64,000 nt of DNA from contig NZ_CADIJW010000013.1 in the NCBI RefSeq assembly GCF_902859745.1, positions 1 to 64,000 on the forward strand, given 5' to 3'. A program made the translations under genes and the position numbers. The notes beneath the pieces are model-generated. The model saw only the letters and a list, made by a program, of their open reading frames with translations. It did no database searches and was not told the origin of the DNA. Shown piece after piece: positions 40,574 to 49,900 of this stretch; within the stretch, counting starts at the first letter, position 1; every line of letters starts with the position of its first letter. Source of the stretch: Achromobacter dolens (GTDB lineage: Bacteria; Pseudomonadota; Gammaproteobacteria; Burkholderiales; Burkholderiaceae_B).

Positions 40574-40712
40574 AGCGGATGCCTGGCGCGCGACATCGCG
40601 TTCGCGCGCCGGCATCGGCCCACTGCCCCGGTTGCCGGCTTGCCGCAGACCGGGGCGGGTCCCCCGGACCCACTCGTCGTTTCTCCCAAGGTTTCCTAAG
40701 GAAAGTCCATCC

Positions 40713-41729
40713 ATGAGCGCGGTAATGGATAATAGTGTGCCGCTTTCGCCCAGCGTGGCGGACTCCGTGACTACCGGCACGCCTTCGCCTATGAAGCAAA
40801 ATAAAAACGCGCTGATGGATGCGCTGTTCAAGAACCTGACCCGCCTGTTCGCCTTCCTGGTGTTCATTCTGCTGGCGGCGATTCTCATTTCCCTGATCTA
40901 CGGCAGCCGCGAATCGCTGGCCAAATACGGCCTTTCGTTCCTGTGGCTGAACGACTGGGACCCGGTCAAGCAGAACTACGGCGCGGTGGTGCCCATCATC
41001 GGCACGCTGCTGACCTCGGCCATCGCCCTGATCATCGCGGTGCCGGTGTCGTTCGGCATCGCTATCTTCCTGACCGAACTGTCGCCGACCTGGCTGCGCC
41101 GCCCGCTGGGCACCGCGGTCGAGATGCTGGCGGCGATTCCGTCGATCATCTACGGCATGTGGGGCCTGTTCGTCTTCGTGCCGGTGTTCCAGCAATACGT
41201 GCAGCCGTTCCTGATCGCCACGCTCGGCAGTGTGCCGATCATCGGCGGCATGTTCGCCGGGCCTCCGTTCGGTATCGGTATCTTCACCGCCGGCCTGATC
41301 CTGTCGATCATGATCATCCCGTTCATCGCCGCGGTGATGCGCGACGTGTTCGAACTGGTGCCGGCCATGCTGAAGGAATCGGCCTACGGCCTGGGCAGCA
41401 CGACCTGGGAAGTGATGTGGCGCGTGGTGCTGCCCTTCACCAAGTCGGGCGTCATCGGCGGCATCATGCTGGGCCTGGGACGCGCGCTGGGCGAGACCAT
41501 GGCGGTGACCTTCGTGATCGGCAACGCCTTCAAGTGGTCCGGTTCGCTGTTCTCGCCGGGCAACTCGATCGCCTCGGCGCTGGCCAACGAATTCAATGAA
41601 GCCGGCGGCATCCAGAAGTCGGCGCTGCTGGAACTGGGCCTGATCCTGTTCCTGATCACCACGATCGTGCTGGCCCTGGCGAAGATGCTGCTGGTCCGCC
41701 TGTCGGCCGGTGAAGGCAAGAAATCCTGA
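40713..41729 (+). CDS. pstC: Phosphate ABC transporter permease PstC
   Basis: A 338-residue permease with six membrane segments. The start is the ATG at 40713 after AAGGAAAG; an earlier in-frame start at 40632 would add a non-conserved stretch. Key parts are [53 protein letters not shown] and the ATPase-coupling loop [22 protein letters not shown]. The N-terminal ~30 residues are Ser/Thr-rich and cytoplasmic. Confidence 0.96.
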   Translation: MSAVMDNSVPLSPSVADSVTTGTPSPMKQNKNALMDALFKNLTRLFAFLVFILLAAILISLIYGSRESLAKYGLSFLWLNDWDPVKQNYGAVVPIIGTLLTSAIALIIAVPVSFGIAIFLTELSPTWLRRPLGTAVEMLAAIPSIIYGMWGLFVFVPVFQQYVQPFLIATLGSVPIIGGMFAGPPFGIGIFTAGLILSIMIIPFIAAVMRDVFELVPAMLKESAYGLGSTTWEVMWRVVLPFTKSGVIGGIMLGLGRALGETMAVTFVIGNAFKWSGSLFSPGNSIASALANEFNEAGGIQKSALLELGLILFLITTIVLALAKMLLVRLSAGEGKKS

Positions 41730-41752
41730 CCCCGGCCCACAAGGAAAAGATC

Positions 41753-42607
41753 ATGGCTGTCTCCGTACTCAATATGCAGAACGGCGTGTATCGCCGGCGC
41801 CGGGTGGTCAACCGCATCATGCTGACCATCTCGCTGGCCACGCTGGTGTTCGGGCTGTTCTGGCTGTTCTGGATCATCCAGACCCTGCTGTTCAAGGGCG
41901 CGCCGGCGCTGTCGTACACCCTCTTCACCGAAATCACGCCGCCGCCGGGGCAGTCCGGCGGCCTGGTCAACGCCATCTTCGGCAGCGTGATGATGGCCGG
42001 CGTGGGCACGCTGATCGGCACGCCGGTCGGCATCCTGGCGGGCACCTACCTGGCCGAATACGGCCAGCGCGGCTGGCTGGCGCCGGCCACGCGCTTCCTG
42101 AACGACGTGCTGCTGTCGGCGCCGTCCATCATCATCGGTCTGTTCATCTACGCCGTGTACGTGGCGCAGGTCGGGCACTACTCGGGTTGGGCCGGCGCCA
42201 TCGCGCTGTCGATCCTGGTGATCCCGGTGGTGGTGCGCACCACCGACAACATGCTGCTGCTGGTGCCCAACAGCCTGCGCGAAGCCGCGGCCGCGCTGGG
42301 CTGCCCCAAGTGGCGCATGATCACCCTGGTGTGCTATCGCGCCGCCAAGACCGGCATCATCACCGGCGTGCTGCTGGCGATTGCCCGCATCTCGGGCGAA
42401 ACCGCGCCGCTGCTGTTCACGGCGCTGTCGAACCAGTTCATGTCGACCAACATGAACGGCCCGATGGCCAACCTGCCGGTCGTGATCTACCAATACGCCG
42501 CCAGCCCCTTCAAGGACTGGAACGACCTGGCGTGGGCCGGCGCCACCCTGATTACGCTGCTGGTGCTGGGCATCAACATCATTGCCCGCAACATGTTCCG
42601 CAAATAA
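41753..42607 (+). CDS. pstA: Phosphate ABC transporter permease PstA
   Basis: A 284-residue permease partner of PstC with six membrane segments; AAGGAAAAG precedes the ATG. Family features are [48 protein letters not shown], the coupling loop [19 protein letters not shown] and [19 protein letters not shown]. It lies 23 bases after pstC and 47 before pstB. Confidence 0.96.
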   Translation: MAVSVLNMQNGVYRRRRVVNRIMLTISLATLVFGLFWLFWIIQTLLFKGAPALSYTLFTEITPPPGQSGGLVNAIFGSVMMAGVGTLIGTPVGILAGTYLAEYGQRGWLAPATRFLNDVLLSAPSIIIGLFIYAVYVAQVGHYSGWAGAIALSILVIPVVVRTTDNMLLLVPNSLREAAAALGCPKWRMITLVCYRAAKTGIITGVLLAIARISGETAPLLFTALSNQFMSTNMNGPMANLPVVIYQYAASPFKDWNDLAWAGATLITLLVLGINIIARNMFRK

Positions 42608-42654
42608 AGATCGCTTTGCCGGCGCGCCCGCCGCGCCGGACCTAGGGAAACCAA

Positions 42655-43431
42655 ATGGAAAACACCGCTACCGCCGTCAAGAACAAGATCGAGGTCAAGA
42701 ACCTGAACTTCTACTACGGCAAGTTCCATGCGATCCGCAATGTGAACATGTCGATCCAGGAGAAGAAGGTCACCGCCTTCATCGGCCCGTCGGGCTGCGG
42801 CAAGTCGACGCTGCTGCGCACCTTCAACCGCATGTTCGAGCTGTATCCGGGCCAGCGCGCCGAAGGCGAGATCATCCTGGACGGCGAGAACCTGCTGACC
42901 GCCAAGACGGACATCTCGCTGATCCGAGCCAAGGTCGGCATGGTGTTCCAGAAGCCCACGCCGTTCCCCATGAGCATCTACGACAACATCGCCTTCGGCG
43001 TGCGCCTGTTCGAGCGCCTGTCCAAGGGCGAGATGGACGAGCGCGTGGAATGGGCGCTGAGCAAGGCCGCGCTGTGGAACGAAGTGAAGGACAAGCTGCA
43101 CCAGAGCGGCAACAGCCTGTCGGGCGGCCAGCAACAGCGCCTGTGCATCGCGCGCGGCGTGGCCATCAAGCCGGAAGTGCTGCTGCTGGACGAGCCGTGT
43201 TCGGCGCTGGATCCGATCTCGACCGCCAAGATCGAGGAACTGATCGCCGAGCTGAAGAACGACTACACCGTCGTCATCGTGACCCACAACATGCAGCAGG
43301 CCGCTCGCTGTTCGGATTTCACCGCCTACATGTACCTGGGCGAGCTGATGGAATTCGGCCAGACCGACCAGATCTTCGTGAAGCCGTCGCGCAAGGAAAC
43401 CGAGGACTACATCACCGGCCGTTTCGGCTGA
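42655..43431 (+). CDS. pstB: Phosphate ABC transporter ATP-binding protein PstB
   Basis: A 258-residue ATPase. Walker A is GPSGCGKST, the Q-loop reads [20 protein letters not shown] (typical of PstB), signature LSGGQQQR, Walker [13 protein letters not shown] and H-loop [13 protein letters not shown]. It ends GRFG, as PstB proteins do. It is the last gene of this unit: phoU, phoB and phoR, which often follow pstB, are absent; a terminator and a convergent MFS gene come next. Confidence 0.97.
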   Translation: MENTATAVKNKIEVKNLNFYYGKFHAIRNVNMSIQEKKVTAFIGPSGCGKSTLLRTFNRMFELYPGQRAEGEIILDGENLLTAKTDISLIRAKVGMVFQKPTPFPMSIYDNIAFGVRLFERLSKGEMDERVEWALSKAALWNEVKDKLHQSGNSLSGGQQQRLCIARGVAIKPEVLLLDEPCSALDPISTAKIEELIAELKNDYTVVIVTHNMQQAARCSDFTAYMYLGELMEFGQTDQIFVKPSRKETEDYITGRFG

Positions 43432-43493
43432 GCGTCCATCGAAACGGTTGCCTGTCGGGCAGACTGCGCGATCCGCCTTGGATCCCGCATGAA

Positions 43494-43530
43494 ACAACGG
43501 CGCACCTTCGGGTAGCGCCGTTGTCGTTTA
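43494..43530 (+). terminator. Terminator after pstB
   Basis: ACAACGGCGC (43494-43503) pairs with GCGCCGTTGT (43515-43524); an inner ACC-TTCG-GGT forms a UUCG-type tetraloop. CGTTT follows. It closes the pst operon, 62 bases after its stop. Confidence 0.82.
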
Positions 43531-43579
43531 CGCCAGTCCGATTCCGCGGCGAGCGCCGCGGTGCCGGACGCTCTGCCTG

Positions 43580-44935
43580 TCAGGACTGCTGCTGCCCCAC
43601 GGGCCGCGTGCCGGCGGCCGGCCGCGACGAGGCGCCGCCCGCGTAGCGGCCAGGGATCAGGATCACAAACGCTGCCGCCAGCACCGCCGCGCACGAGAAC
43701 GCAATGAAGTTCCACGCCAGCGGCAATTTCAATCCCGCCAGATAGCCGCCGACGATGGGGCCGCTCATGGCGCCGATGCGGGCGAACGACAGCGCCCAGC
43801 CGGTGGCCGCGCCGCGCGCGTGCGCCGGGTAGTAGCCGGCCAGGTAGCCGGTCAGGATCAGCGACGACGAAATGCTGCCGATGCCGGCCAGCGCCACCCA
43901 CAGGTAATTGACCGCCAGCGGATTGTTGTAGGTCAGGCAGTAGATGCCGACCGCGCCCACCAGGTAGAAAAGCGCCACGATCTTGCGCGGTTCGCTCTTG
44001 TCGGCGAACTGGCCCAGCACCAGGCCGCCGATGGCCGAGGCCAGGCTGAAGACCAGCAGGAACGAGATGCTCGAGCCCAGGTCGTAGCCGTTCTTGCGCA
44101 TGATCTGCGGCAGCCAGGTGTTCAGGCCATACACCAGCATCATGCCCAGGAACAGCGCGCCCCAGAAGCACAGCGTGGCGCGCAGGTGGCGCGGCGCGAA
44201 TACCGCGGCCATGACGTCGCGCCACGTGGCTTTTTCGCCCGTCACTTCGCGCGGGCGGAACGGTTCCAGCGAGGCAATGCCCAGGCGCTGCGCCATGGCG
44301 CGGGCGCCGGCCTCATCGCCCTTGGCCAGCAGGTATTCGAGCGATTCAGGCAGCAGGCGCGCCAGCACCGGCACCAGCAGCAGCGGCGCCGCGCCCACCA
44401 GAATCACCGCGCGCCAGCCCCAGTGCTGCAGCACCGCCATGGCCACCGCGGCGGAGCACAGGATGCCGAGCGAGTAGCCGGAGTACATCACACCGTAGTT
44501 GAAGCCCCGTTTGGCGGGCGGGGAATACTCGATCGTCAGCGCCGCCGCCACCGGAATGACCCCGCCCAGTCCCAGGCCGCCGATGAAGCGGAAGGTGGCG
44601 AACCATGTCGGCGTCGGCGCCCAGGCCGCGCCGATCATGGTCAGCGAGAACAGCGTCACGCAGGCCAGCAACATGCGTCGGCGGCCCAGCAGGTCGGACA
44701 GCGTGCCGACGGCGAATGAGCCGACGAACATGCCCGCCAGCGCGTAGCTGCCCAGCATGCCGAGCTCGATCGGCGTCAGGTTCCAGTTCTTGTCGTCCGC
44801 CAGGGCGGGCAGCACCGCGCCCATGACGCCGACGTCGTAACCCTCGAACAGGATCGCCAGCCAGCAGACGAACAGCACCGTGTAGGTGGTCCGCGTGGGC
44901 GTCGCCCAGGCGGACGGAGAGGAGGCATTTGCCAT
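43580..44935 (-). CDS. MFS transporter, aromatic acid:H+ symporter (AAHS) type
   Basis: A 451-residue major facilitator with 12 membrane segments. The motif FEGYDVGVMGAVLPAL in segment 1 and GTLSDLLGRRRMLL between segments 2 and 3 are those of AAHS proteins such as PcaK and BenK; DKSEPRKI is the matching loop in the second half. A substrate such as a benzoate, protocatechuate or similar acid is likely, but no aromatic-degradation gene is adjacent. The last ~15 residues are Gly/Ala/Gln-rich. The gene is convergent with pstB. Confidence 0.9.
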   Translation of the reverse strand: MANASSPSAWATPTRTTYTVLFVCWLAILFEGYDVGVMGAVLPALADDKNWNLTPIELGMLGSYALAGMFVGSFAVGTLSDLLGRRRMLLACVTLFSLTMIGAAWAPTPTWFATFRFIGGLGLGGVIPVAAALTIEYSPPAKRGFNYGVMYSGYSLGILCSAAVAMAVLQHWGWRAVILVGAAPLLLVPVLARLLPESLEYLLAKGDEAGARAMAQRLGIASLEPFRPREVTGEKATWRDVMAAVFAPRHLRATLCFWGALFLGMMLVYGLNTWLPQIMRKNGYDLGSSISFLLVFSLASAIGGLVLGQFADKSEPRKIVALFYLVGAVGIYCLTYNNPLAVNYLWVALAGIGSISSSLILTGYLAGYYPAHARGAATGWALSFARIGAMSGPIVGGYLAGLKLPLAWNFIAFSCAAVLAAAFVILIPGRYAGGASSRPAAGTRPVGQQQS

Positions 44936-45090
44936 GGGATTCCCGATGTATGTCGTTATTTGGTTTGTCGAATTAATTTATGCTTCAACTATATAGGTGT
45001 CAATCAGGGGATCGCCGGGCATGGCCGTGGCGAGCAGGGCATCGGGCCGTTGCACGGTGATGCGCCGGTATCTGGTATAGTTGCGACCCT

Positions 45091-45167
45091 CGGGGCGTAG
45101 CGCAGCCTGGTAGCGCATCTGCTTTGGGAGCAGAGGGTCGCGAGTTCGAATCCCGCCGCCCCGACCA
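45091..45167 (+). tRNA. tRNA-Pro (UGG)
   Basis: A complete 77-base cloverleaf with encoded CCA (45165-45167). Acceptor CGGGGCG (45091-45097) pairs with CGCCCCG (45157-45163). The anticodon stem TCTGC/GCAGA encloses loop TTTGGGA, giving anticodon TGG. The T loop reads GTTCGAATC. It is the last core gene; the base composition changes right after it. A 15-base-stem terminator follows. Confidence 0.97.
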
Positions 45168-45175
45168 ATAAAATC

Positions 45176-45214
45176 AAAGGGTTAGCTCAATGTCGTTGAG
45201 CTAACCCTTTTTGT
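45176..45214 (+). terminator. Terminator after tRNA-Pro
   Basis: A perfect 15-base inverted repeat (45176-45190 with 45196-45210), 5-base loop TGTCG, followed by TTGTTTG. It starts nine bases past the tRNA CCA. Confidence 0.92.
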
Positions 45215-45222
45215 TTGCTGGG

Positions 45223-45246
45223 CATATGGGACAACATATGGGACAA
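45223..45246 (+). repeat. Tandem 12-base duplication
   Basis: CATATGGGACAA occurs twice in tandem (45223-45234, 45235-45246), starting 56 bases after the tRNA 3' end at the apparent left border of the island. Confidence 0.85.
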
Positions 45247-47367
45247 CGAACTTGTAGTTGGCGGTGAGCAAGTTCAGGCGGCATCAAGGCAAGGATGTGC
45301 ACTCGGTGGCAATAGCCCATCTTGGGACTTGCCGGGTCTCTGCTTGATTGGGGGGGGCGGGCAGCTCGCCGCACTTTAGGCTCATCAGGCCAATTGGGTG
45401 GGCTCTGGGGACTGTTGCGCTTGGGGCAGGCCAAACTCCTTCATCTGAGGCTGTGTGTGCTGGGGCAGCAAAGCGAGAGTTCCGAGCCCAGGTCGCAGAG
45501 CATCGGCGGCACCACGCAACAGTTGAATCGTTACGACCCCTCGGCCCTTCCATCCTCGCGGCGTTATTCGTTAGCGGAGCAAATGCCGAGCTGTGCTGTG
45601 GACCGGTCTTCCGCGGTTGCACTTTTAAAGCGTCGCGGCCTGTACTCTGCATGTGCTGTGTGCATTGCACTGAGACCATACTGCACACCTCAGTGTCAAA
45701 TGCGCTCTGAGCTGCGCTGAGAGAAATCAAAGTCGACGGTCTATCCGCCCCGAACTGCGGAGACTTGGCCTAGTACGGGAATGAGGGGATAGGGCATCCT
45801 TTAACCTAGTACTGATACGAGGGGGGCCTTTTCGACAATGGAAGTAGGAGCTGCCAGCGCAATGTCTGAATGGCTGCGACAGGGACACGGAGTCTTTCAG
45901 GCGGCTAACAGATTATTTCGCTGAGTCGACCCCGGGCTGGCCGCGATCCCGCGTATGAGGCGCTGAAACTTGTTCGCAGGTCCGTAGATTTCACCCCGCC
46001 GCAACCGTCCGCACTTGTGAATCGTGGGGGGGGCGGCCTTGGCGGATCCTGCTGCACCGAAGGAGGGTGGGGCGCGATTAATGCTCAGAAACACGGACCG
46101 TGGGTCGCAGCAAAAAGGTCGGCAATGGCTGGACCAAGCGCGGTTCATGTCGCGGAGGAGTTTGTGGCTTGAATTGCCGACAGGGTATTTGAGTATATCG
46201 GCCTGGCACCTAGTTCCCAGTCAAAAGAGTCCGGCTCGTGGCGTTGCAAAAATAACTCCCACCTTGAGACGCCGGCGCCGGACAGTTGCCACCCCTAGTC
46301 ACGCACGTCTGGAACATCATCAACCGTCGATCGTTCCAGCTTCACTGACGGTGGGCGAGGGGCGGGGTGGCTGTCCAGTTGTGGACCATCGAACAGATCC
46401 GGAGTGCTTGGCTGGCGTAGAGATCAAGTGTTGACGCCATCAGTCAAAGCCCTTTTCAAACACCCTATCAAAATCCCTATCAAATATTCCGACTGTGCGG
46501 GGAATCTTGGCGCCCCGGTGGGCATCGATTCTTGCCATGGACAAAAGGGAAGGCTGGCTCGGCGGTTTCACGTTCTAGCGAGCGAAATCGTTGGATTGTG
46601 CAATACAGGACTCTGGCCACACCCTCCGACTTGCCCACTTTCTTTTGCACGGCGCCAACTGTCTTCTAGACCCTGCAAGGCAAAAACTCGGAGATTCGAC
46701 TCACGTTTCAGAAACAGAGCGCGAGACCGCGCAGAACGCGCTCTGGGCTGCAATGACTCTAAAGTGGCTGCTACCCCGTCACCCGAGGTGTTTCGACCGC
46801 TCATGCGGGCTGTGGACGCGTCTAAGCACCATCACTGCATCTACGAGGGCGTCCCATCTGGAATTGGTCCGGCCTGTTGTGGCTTATCAGGTCAGACAGC
46901 GGCGCAGACGCTGTTGACACTGGCGTAGCCAGTAAAAGATTTGGGATTGGGAATGGGATTGGGATTGGTAGCTTTGCATCCGGTTTGCACTGGGTTCGAA
47001 AGTAAAACCTGGCCATAACCTGCTGGGTTTCCGCTACAGGCCCCCAGTTTCCCTCGCTTCGTGGGTATTTCTCCTATGAGGATGGCCATGGATGCTGTGT
47101 CAGCGGCGCTCATGGACCTCAAGATCTGAGCAACTGTGCTGGGGCACAGCGCGCTCCTTTACGCCGTGTTTCAGAACCAAATTGGTCGAGTGCCGCTCTA
47201 GGTTTTGATGTGGGAACCGGCGGTTAACCAAGTAGGAACCCAGCAGGATCCCAGCGGGTTTCCTGTTACGAACGATGTTGCGTTGCGCTGCGGATTCTCA
47301 GTTCATATCCGGCGGTGATTGCTATCATCAGGCGTACCGATAGGGCTGTGTTTGTGGAGAAAAGCGT
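45247..47367. other. 2.1-kb non-coding or decayed region at the island's left end
   Basis: Frames here are short, have no codon bias or conserved motif, and overlap on both strands; none looks like a real protein. The sequence is visibly poorer in G+C than the core. It contains a four-run G-quadruplex motif (46943-46963) and a short direct repeat CCCTATCAAA at about 46464-46485. No tRNA-Pro 3'-end duplicate and no integrase could be seen. It may be the remains of mobile DNA. Confidence 0.5.
46943..46963 (+). other. Potential G-quadruplex
   Basis: Four GGG runs (46943-45, 46949-51, 46955-57, 46961-63), each separated by exactly three A/T bases (ATT, AAT, ATT). Regular spacing and short loops favour a stable G4 on the plus strand. 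Confidence 0.7.
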
Positions 47368-47487
47368 ATGGACCTGGGTACTACAGTGATGCTCGGAGTA
47401 CTTGTAGCTGTTATCGCATTCGGCCTTTGGGTCGCGAATAACATCGCTCGTTCCGAAGGACGCAACAAAGAAGACCATCAGACCTGA
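47368..47487 (+). CDS. Small single-span membrane protein (39 residues)
   Basis: ATG 47368 to TGA 47485-47487, preceded by GGAG at 47356-47359, a good ribosome-binding site. The product is MDLGTTVMLGVLVAVIAFG... with one hydrophobic span (residues ~7-23) followed by a polar tail (ARSEGRNKEDHQT). It is of the type often annotated as hypothetical in mobile regions; I recognise no family. The same frame continues, open, after the stop into the helicase-like remnant. Confidence 0.55.
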   Translation: MDLGTTVMLGVLVAVIAFGLWVANNIARSEGRNKEDHQT

Positions 47488-47970
47488 AGCGGCATCAGGG
47501 CGAAGGAAAATCTCGAGGTCCTCGTCTATGACCACAGGACTGGGGAGGCCGCCGACTACATCGCGGTCACACGAGAAGAAGACGACAGAGTCCTCGTGAG
47601 TCTGTATCACTGCAAGGGAGCTGGGGGCGAACCAAATGGTGCCCGTGTTGACGACGTCTACGAAGTCACCTGCCAGCTACTAAAGTCAGTTGTTTATTGC
47701 GAATCCCGTGTGTTGGTCGAGCATGTGGAGCATCGGATAAATGAAAGGCGGCATAGGCGTCCGTCAGTCTTCAAGGTCGGCAATCTTGCAATGTTGCAAG
47801 AGATCTTGCTGAACCGGAGCGCGGACAAAGTCATTTTCGCCATCTATGGCGTGCAGCCGGGGATTTCGAAAGGACAGATTGATGCCCACCTCGCTGATCT
47901 TATGGCCTTCAGTATTGACTACGTGAAAAGAGGGGGCGCGGCCGTTGGGAAGTGGTTGGTGAATGCATAG
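47488..47970 (+). pseudogene. C-terminal remnant of a large helicase-type (DEAD/DEAH) defence or restriction protein
   Basis: An open frame of 160 codons with no ATG, GTG or TTG near its left end; the first possible start is GTG 47596. The amino-acid pattern (VYDHRTGEAADYIAV, LYHCKGAGGEPNGARVDDVY, VQPGISKGQIDAHLADLM) resembles, from memory, the C-terminal domain found at the end of some DEAD/DEAH helicases in defence loci. It begins right behind the stop of the 39-residue gene, so a deletion or insertion boundary near 47488 probably removed the helicase. If translation starts at 47596 a 124-residue product is possible. Family assignment is tentative. Confidence 0.4.
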
Positions 47971-48012
47971 CCGAGACTTCCATCAGGTGAGGCCGCGTTT
48001 GGCACGGGAGAC

Positions 48013-48519
48013 TTAAGGGCGTGGGCGCAACACTGAAGTGGTTTCTGAACAAACTTGGACAACTGCTCGCAACGCGTCGAAGGTGGCCCAGATGCAACAA
48101 ATGTACTGGGAGAGCTTTGCCGTGCTTCGCGGTGCCGATGACCAGGCGGACCAGCGGCTCTCCGCTTCGCACACTGAATAAAACCTGTCGAGGAGTGCGG
48201 CGGCTGGTCCAGGTTCGGCTCTGTGGGCGATCTTATTCCGTACCGTATTGAGTTGCTCCGCAGCAACCCAGCATGCGCCCTCATTAAAGTGTCCGGCGAC
48301 TGCTCTTGCCAAGCACAAGGCATTGGAGAATGTGAGCTTCGCTTCGTCAAAGTAGCGAGGGTTGGCGACTGACGAACGGGTGATGGATCGTAGTTGCTCT
48401 TCGACCAGGAGGTGCCCTTTCAGTATTACTGTGAGTTCGTCCGCTGTTGGAGGAACGAGCCGAAAAAATCGTTCGTCATTCTCCGCAAAATCGGCTTTAT
48501 GGTTGGCAGGACTCTTCAC
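48013..48519 (-). CDS. HEPN-like protein
   Basis: A 168-residue, mostly helical protein from the GTG at 48519 (no good ATG). It contains RNKIAHR: Arg94-x4-His99, the R-x(4-6)-H catalytic motif of HEPN ribonucleases, preceded by the helix WVAAEQLNTV, and an N-terminal pattern LKGHLLVEEQLRSI often seen in this group. HEPN proteins include toxins and anti-phage effectors; some are inactive or structural. No MNT-type antitoxin lies beside it, but the remnant of a helicase-type gene is 43 bases away, convergent. Start codon and function are uncertain. Confidence 0.5.
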   Translation of the reverse strand: MKSPANHKADFAENDERFFRLVPPTADELTVILKGHLLVEEQLRSITRSSVANPRYFDEAKLTFSNALCLARAVAGHFNEGACWVAAEQLNTVRNKIAHRAEPGPAAALLDRFYSVCEAESRWSAWSSAPRSTAKLSQYICCIWATFDALRAVVQVCSETTSVLRPRP

Positions 48520-49491
48520 GGGGGCGCTCGCATGAGATATAGGGGCGCGACGAGGTTAGCGCGCAGTAGAGGGTAGGAGCAATCTCGGCTTTGGCAGGGA
48601 CTACCTTATCTCTTGCTAGGCGGAATTCACCAGCCCGAACTTTCACCTGATGTCTGTGGTCTCGGCTCCGAACGAGGTACGGTCGTACCTGGGAAAGTTG
48701 CGTACCGTACATTCCTTCATGTAGGTACGGTAACGGGCGCTATTGCGCTTTTCCAGCAACATAGCCTATCGACGCTTCCATCTCCCTGATCTTTAAGGTC
48801 ATATCCAACAATGTTGCTGTCGAATATCATTCAAGTTGAGATTTGGCTCACTGAAGTTGGCCGTAGTCTGTGCGGGGAGTACCTCGCGCCGTCGGCGTTT
48901 CCGACCCGTTGCAACGCCACCACCTGGGCGGTGGTGGCGGACGCTTTGCACATCATCCCGTACTTCGGGCCAGGCCAGTCACCGGCCTCTGCGGACGCTT
49001 AGAGCGGTGAGCTGGTGAGGAGGCGGCGTTTGAGCTCGTACAGTGGACTGCCCATCGGTCGTGCGCGCATCAGTCGGGGTAGCGCACCTTTAGATGCCAC
49101 CGTGCGCGGCGATGAATATGGCGACGGCCGACCGGCAATAGGATGCGATTTTGTTGCCATCCTCCGTTCTCGCCTCATCAAAGCGGGCGATAAGCGGGAG
49201 ATCGGATCCCTTGAAAAATGCGGCAAACAGGCGCGGGATCGGGGAGCATCGGGTACGTTCACAATCGCTTTCGCGTGCAACTGATGCAACACGGCCTCGA
49301 CTCGGGCGAGGATATTGGCGGGCCCAGCTCGAAGGCCGTCGCTGGCGTGGCCAAGAGGTTTGAGATGGCGGATATCTGAAGGGTCAGCTTTCGATATTGC
49401 CGCGAGTACGAGCTTATTTCCTGACCGGTACTGGCAGATGCGCGCTTGGTTAGCGTGTTTCTGCCGCTCGTAGATATTGACTCACTAGCGG
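48520..49491. other. 972-base region without a convincing gene
   Basis: Short frames on both strands have no support. A decayed minus-strand coding piece may end at about 49103 (frame reading LPLIARFDEARTEDGNKIA), but I cannot name it. The segment also holds three copies of GTACGGT/ACCGTAC at 48676-48733 and a perfect 9-base hairpin GCCACCACC/GGTGGTGGC at 48916-48938 with no T-run. Confidence 0.45.
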
Positions 49492-49884
49492 TCAGGGTTG
49501 CATCGCCTGTTGCACGGAGTGGCTGTCCACTATCTGCTCCATGCTGACTATCTTGCCGTCCCGCAGGCGATAGAGATGAGCAAAGGTGGCCCTCATGGAC
49601 TTTCCCGTTTTGCGGTAAGTGCCCGAGTAGGCGCCAAAAGCGGCGACGCGGTCGCCCTCGACCAGATAGGTATGGACCTTGGCGCGGTAGTCCTGCCATT
49701 CGGTCGCCAGGCGCTCGAACACGCCGACCACAATCTGCTCCGGCCCCACATAGGTGCCGGCGTAGGGGAAGCCTGCGGCTTCCGTCCAGGAGGCGTCCGG
49801 CGCCAGCACCGCTAGTAGATTTCGCCCGTTTTCTTCGGACGAGCCTTCATAGCTTGCTCGGATGATATCGATATTGCTCTTCAT
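49492..49884 (-). CDS. SnoaL-like / NTF2-fold protein
   Basis: A 130-residue protein of the NTF2-like/SnoaL class: IRASYEGSSEENGRNLLAVLAPDASWTE at the start, then FPYAGTYVGPEQI and the beta strands VHTYLVEGDRVAAFGAYSG and ATFAHLYRLRDGKIV. Such domains bind small hydrophobic substrates; some are polyketide cyclases or isomerases, many have no known role. It is last in a minus-strand operon (16 bases after the MBL-fold gene), behind a DsbA-like gene and divergent from a LysR regulator. Confidence 0.82.
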   Translation of the reverse strand: MKSNIDIIRASYEGSSEENGRNLLAVLAPDASWTEAAGFPYAGTYVGPEQIVVGVFERLATEWQDYRAKVHTYLVEGDRVAAFGAYSGTYRKTGKSMRATFAHLYRLRDGKIVSMEQIVDSHSVQQAMQP

Positions 49885-49900
49885 GGCATCGTCCTGCGGG

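Noticed and set aside
46024-46434. A 136-codon frame in the gene-free stretch
   Set aside because: No codon bias, no ribosome-binding site and no recognisable motif; overlapping frames on both strands are equally long.
45212-47367. Search for an integrase gene and a duplicate of the tRNA-Pro 3' end
   Set aside because: No frame here has the R-H-R-Y motif set of tyrosine recombinases, and no copy of the tRNA end was seen in the window.
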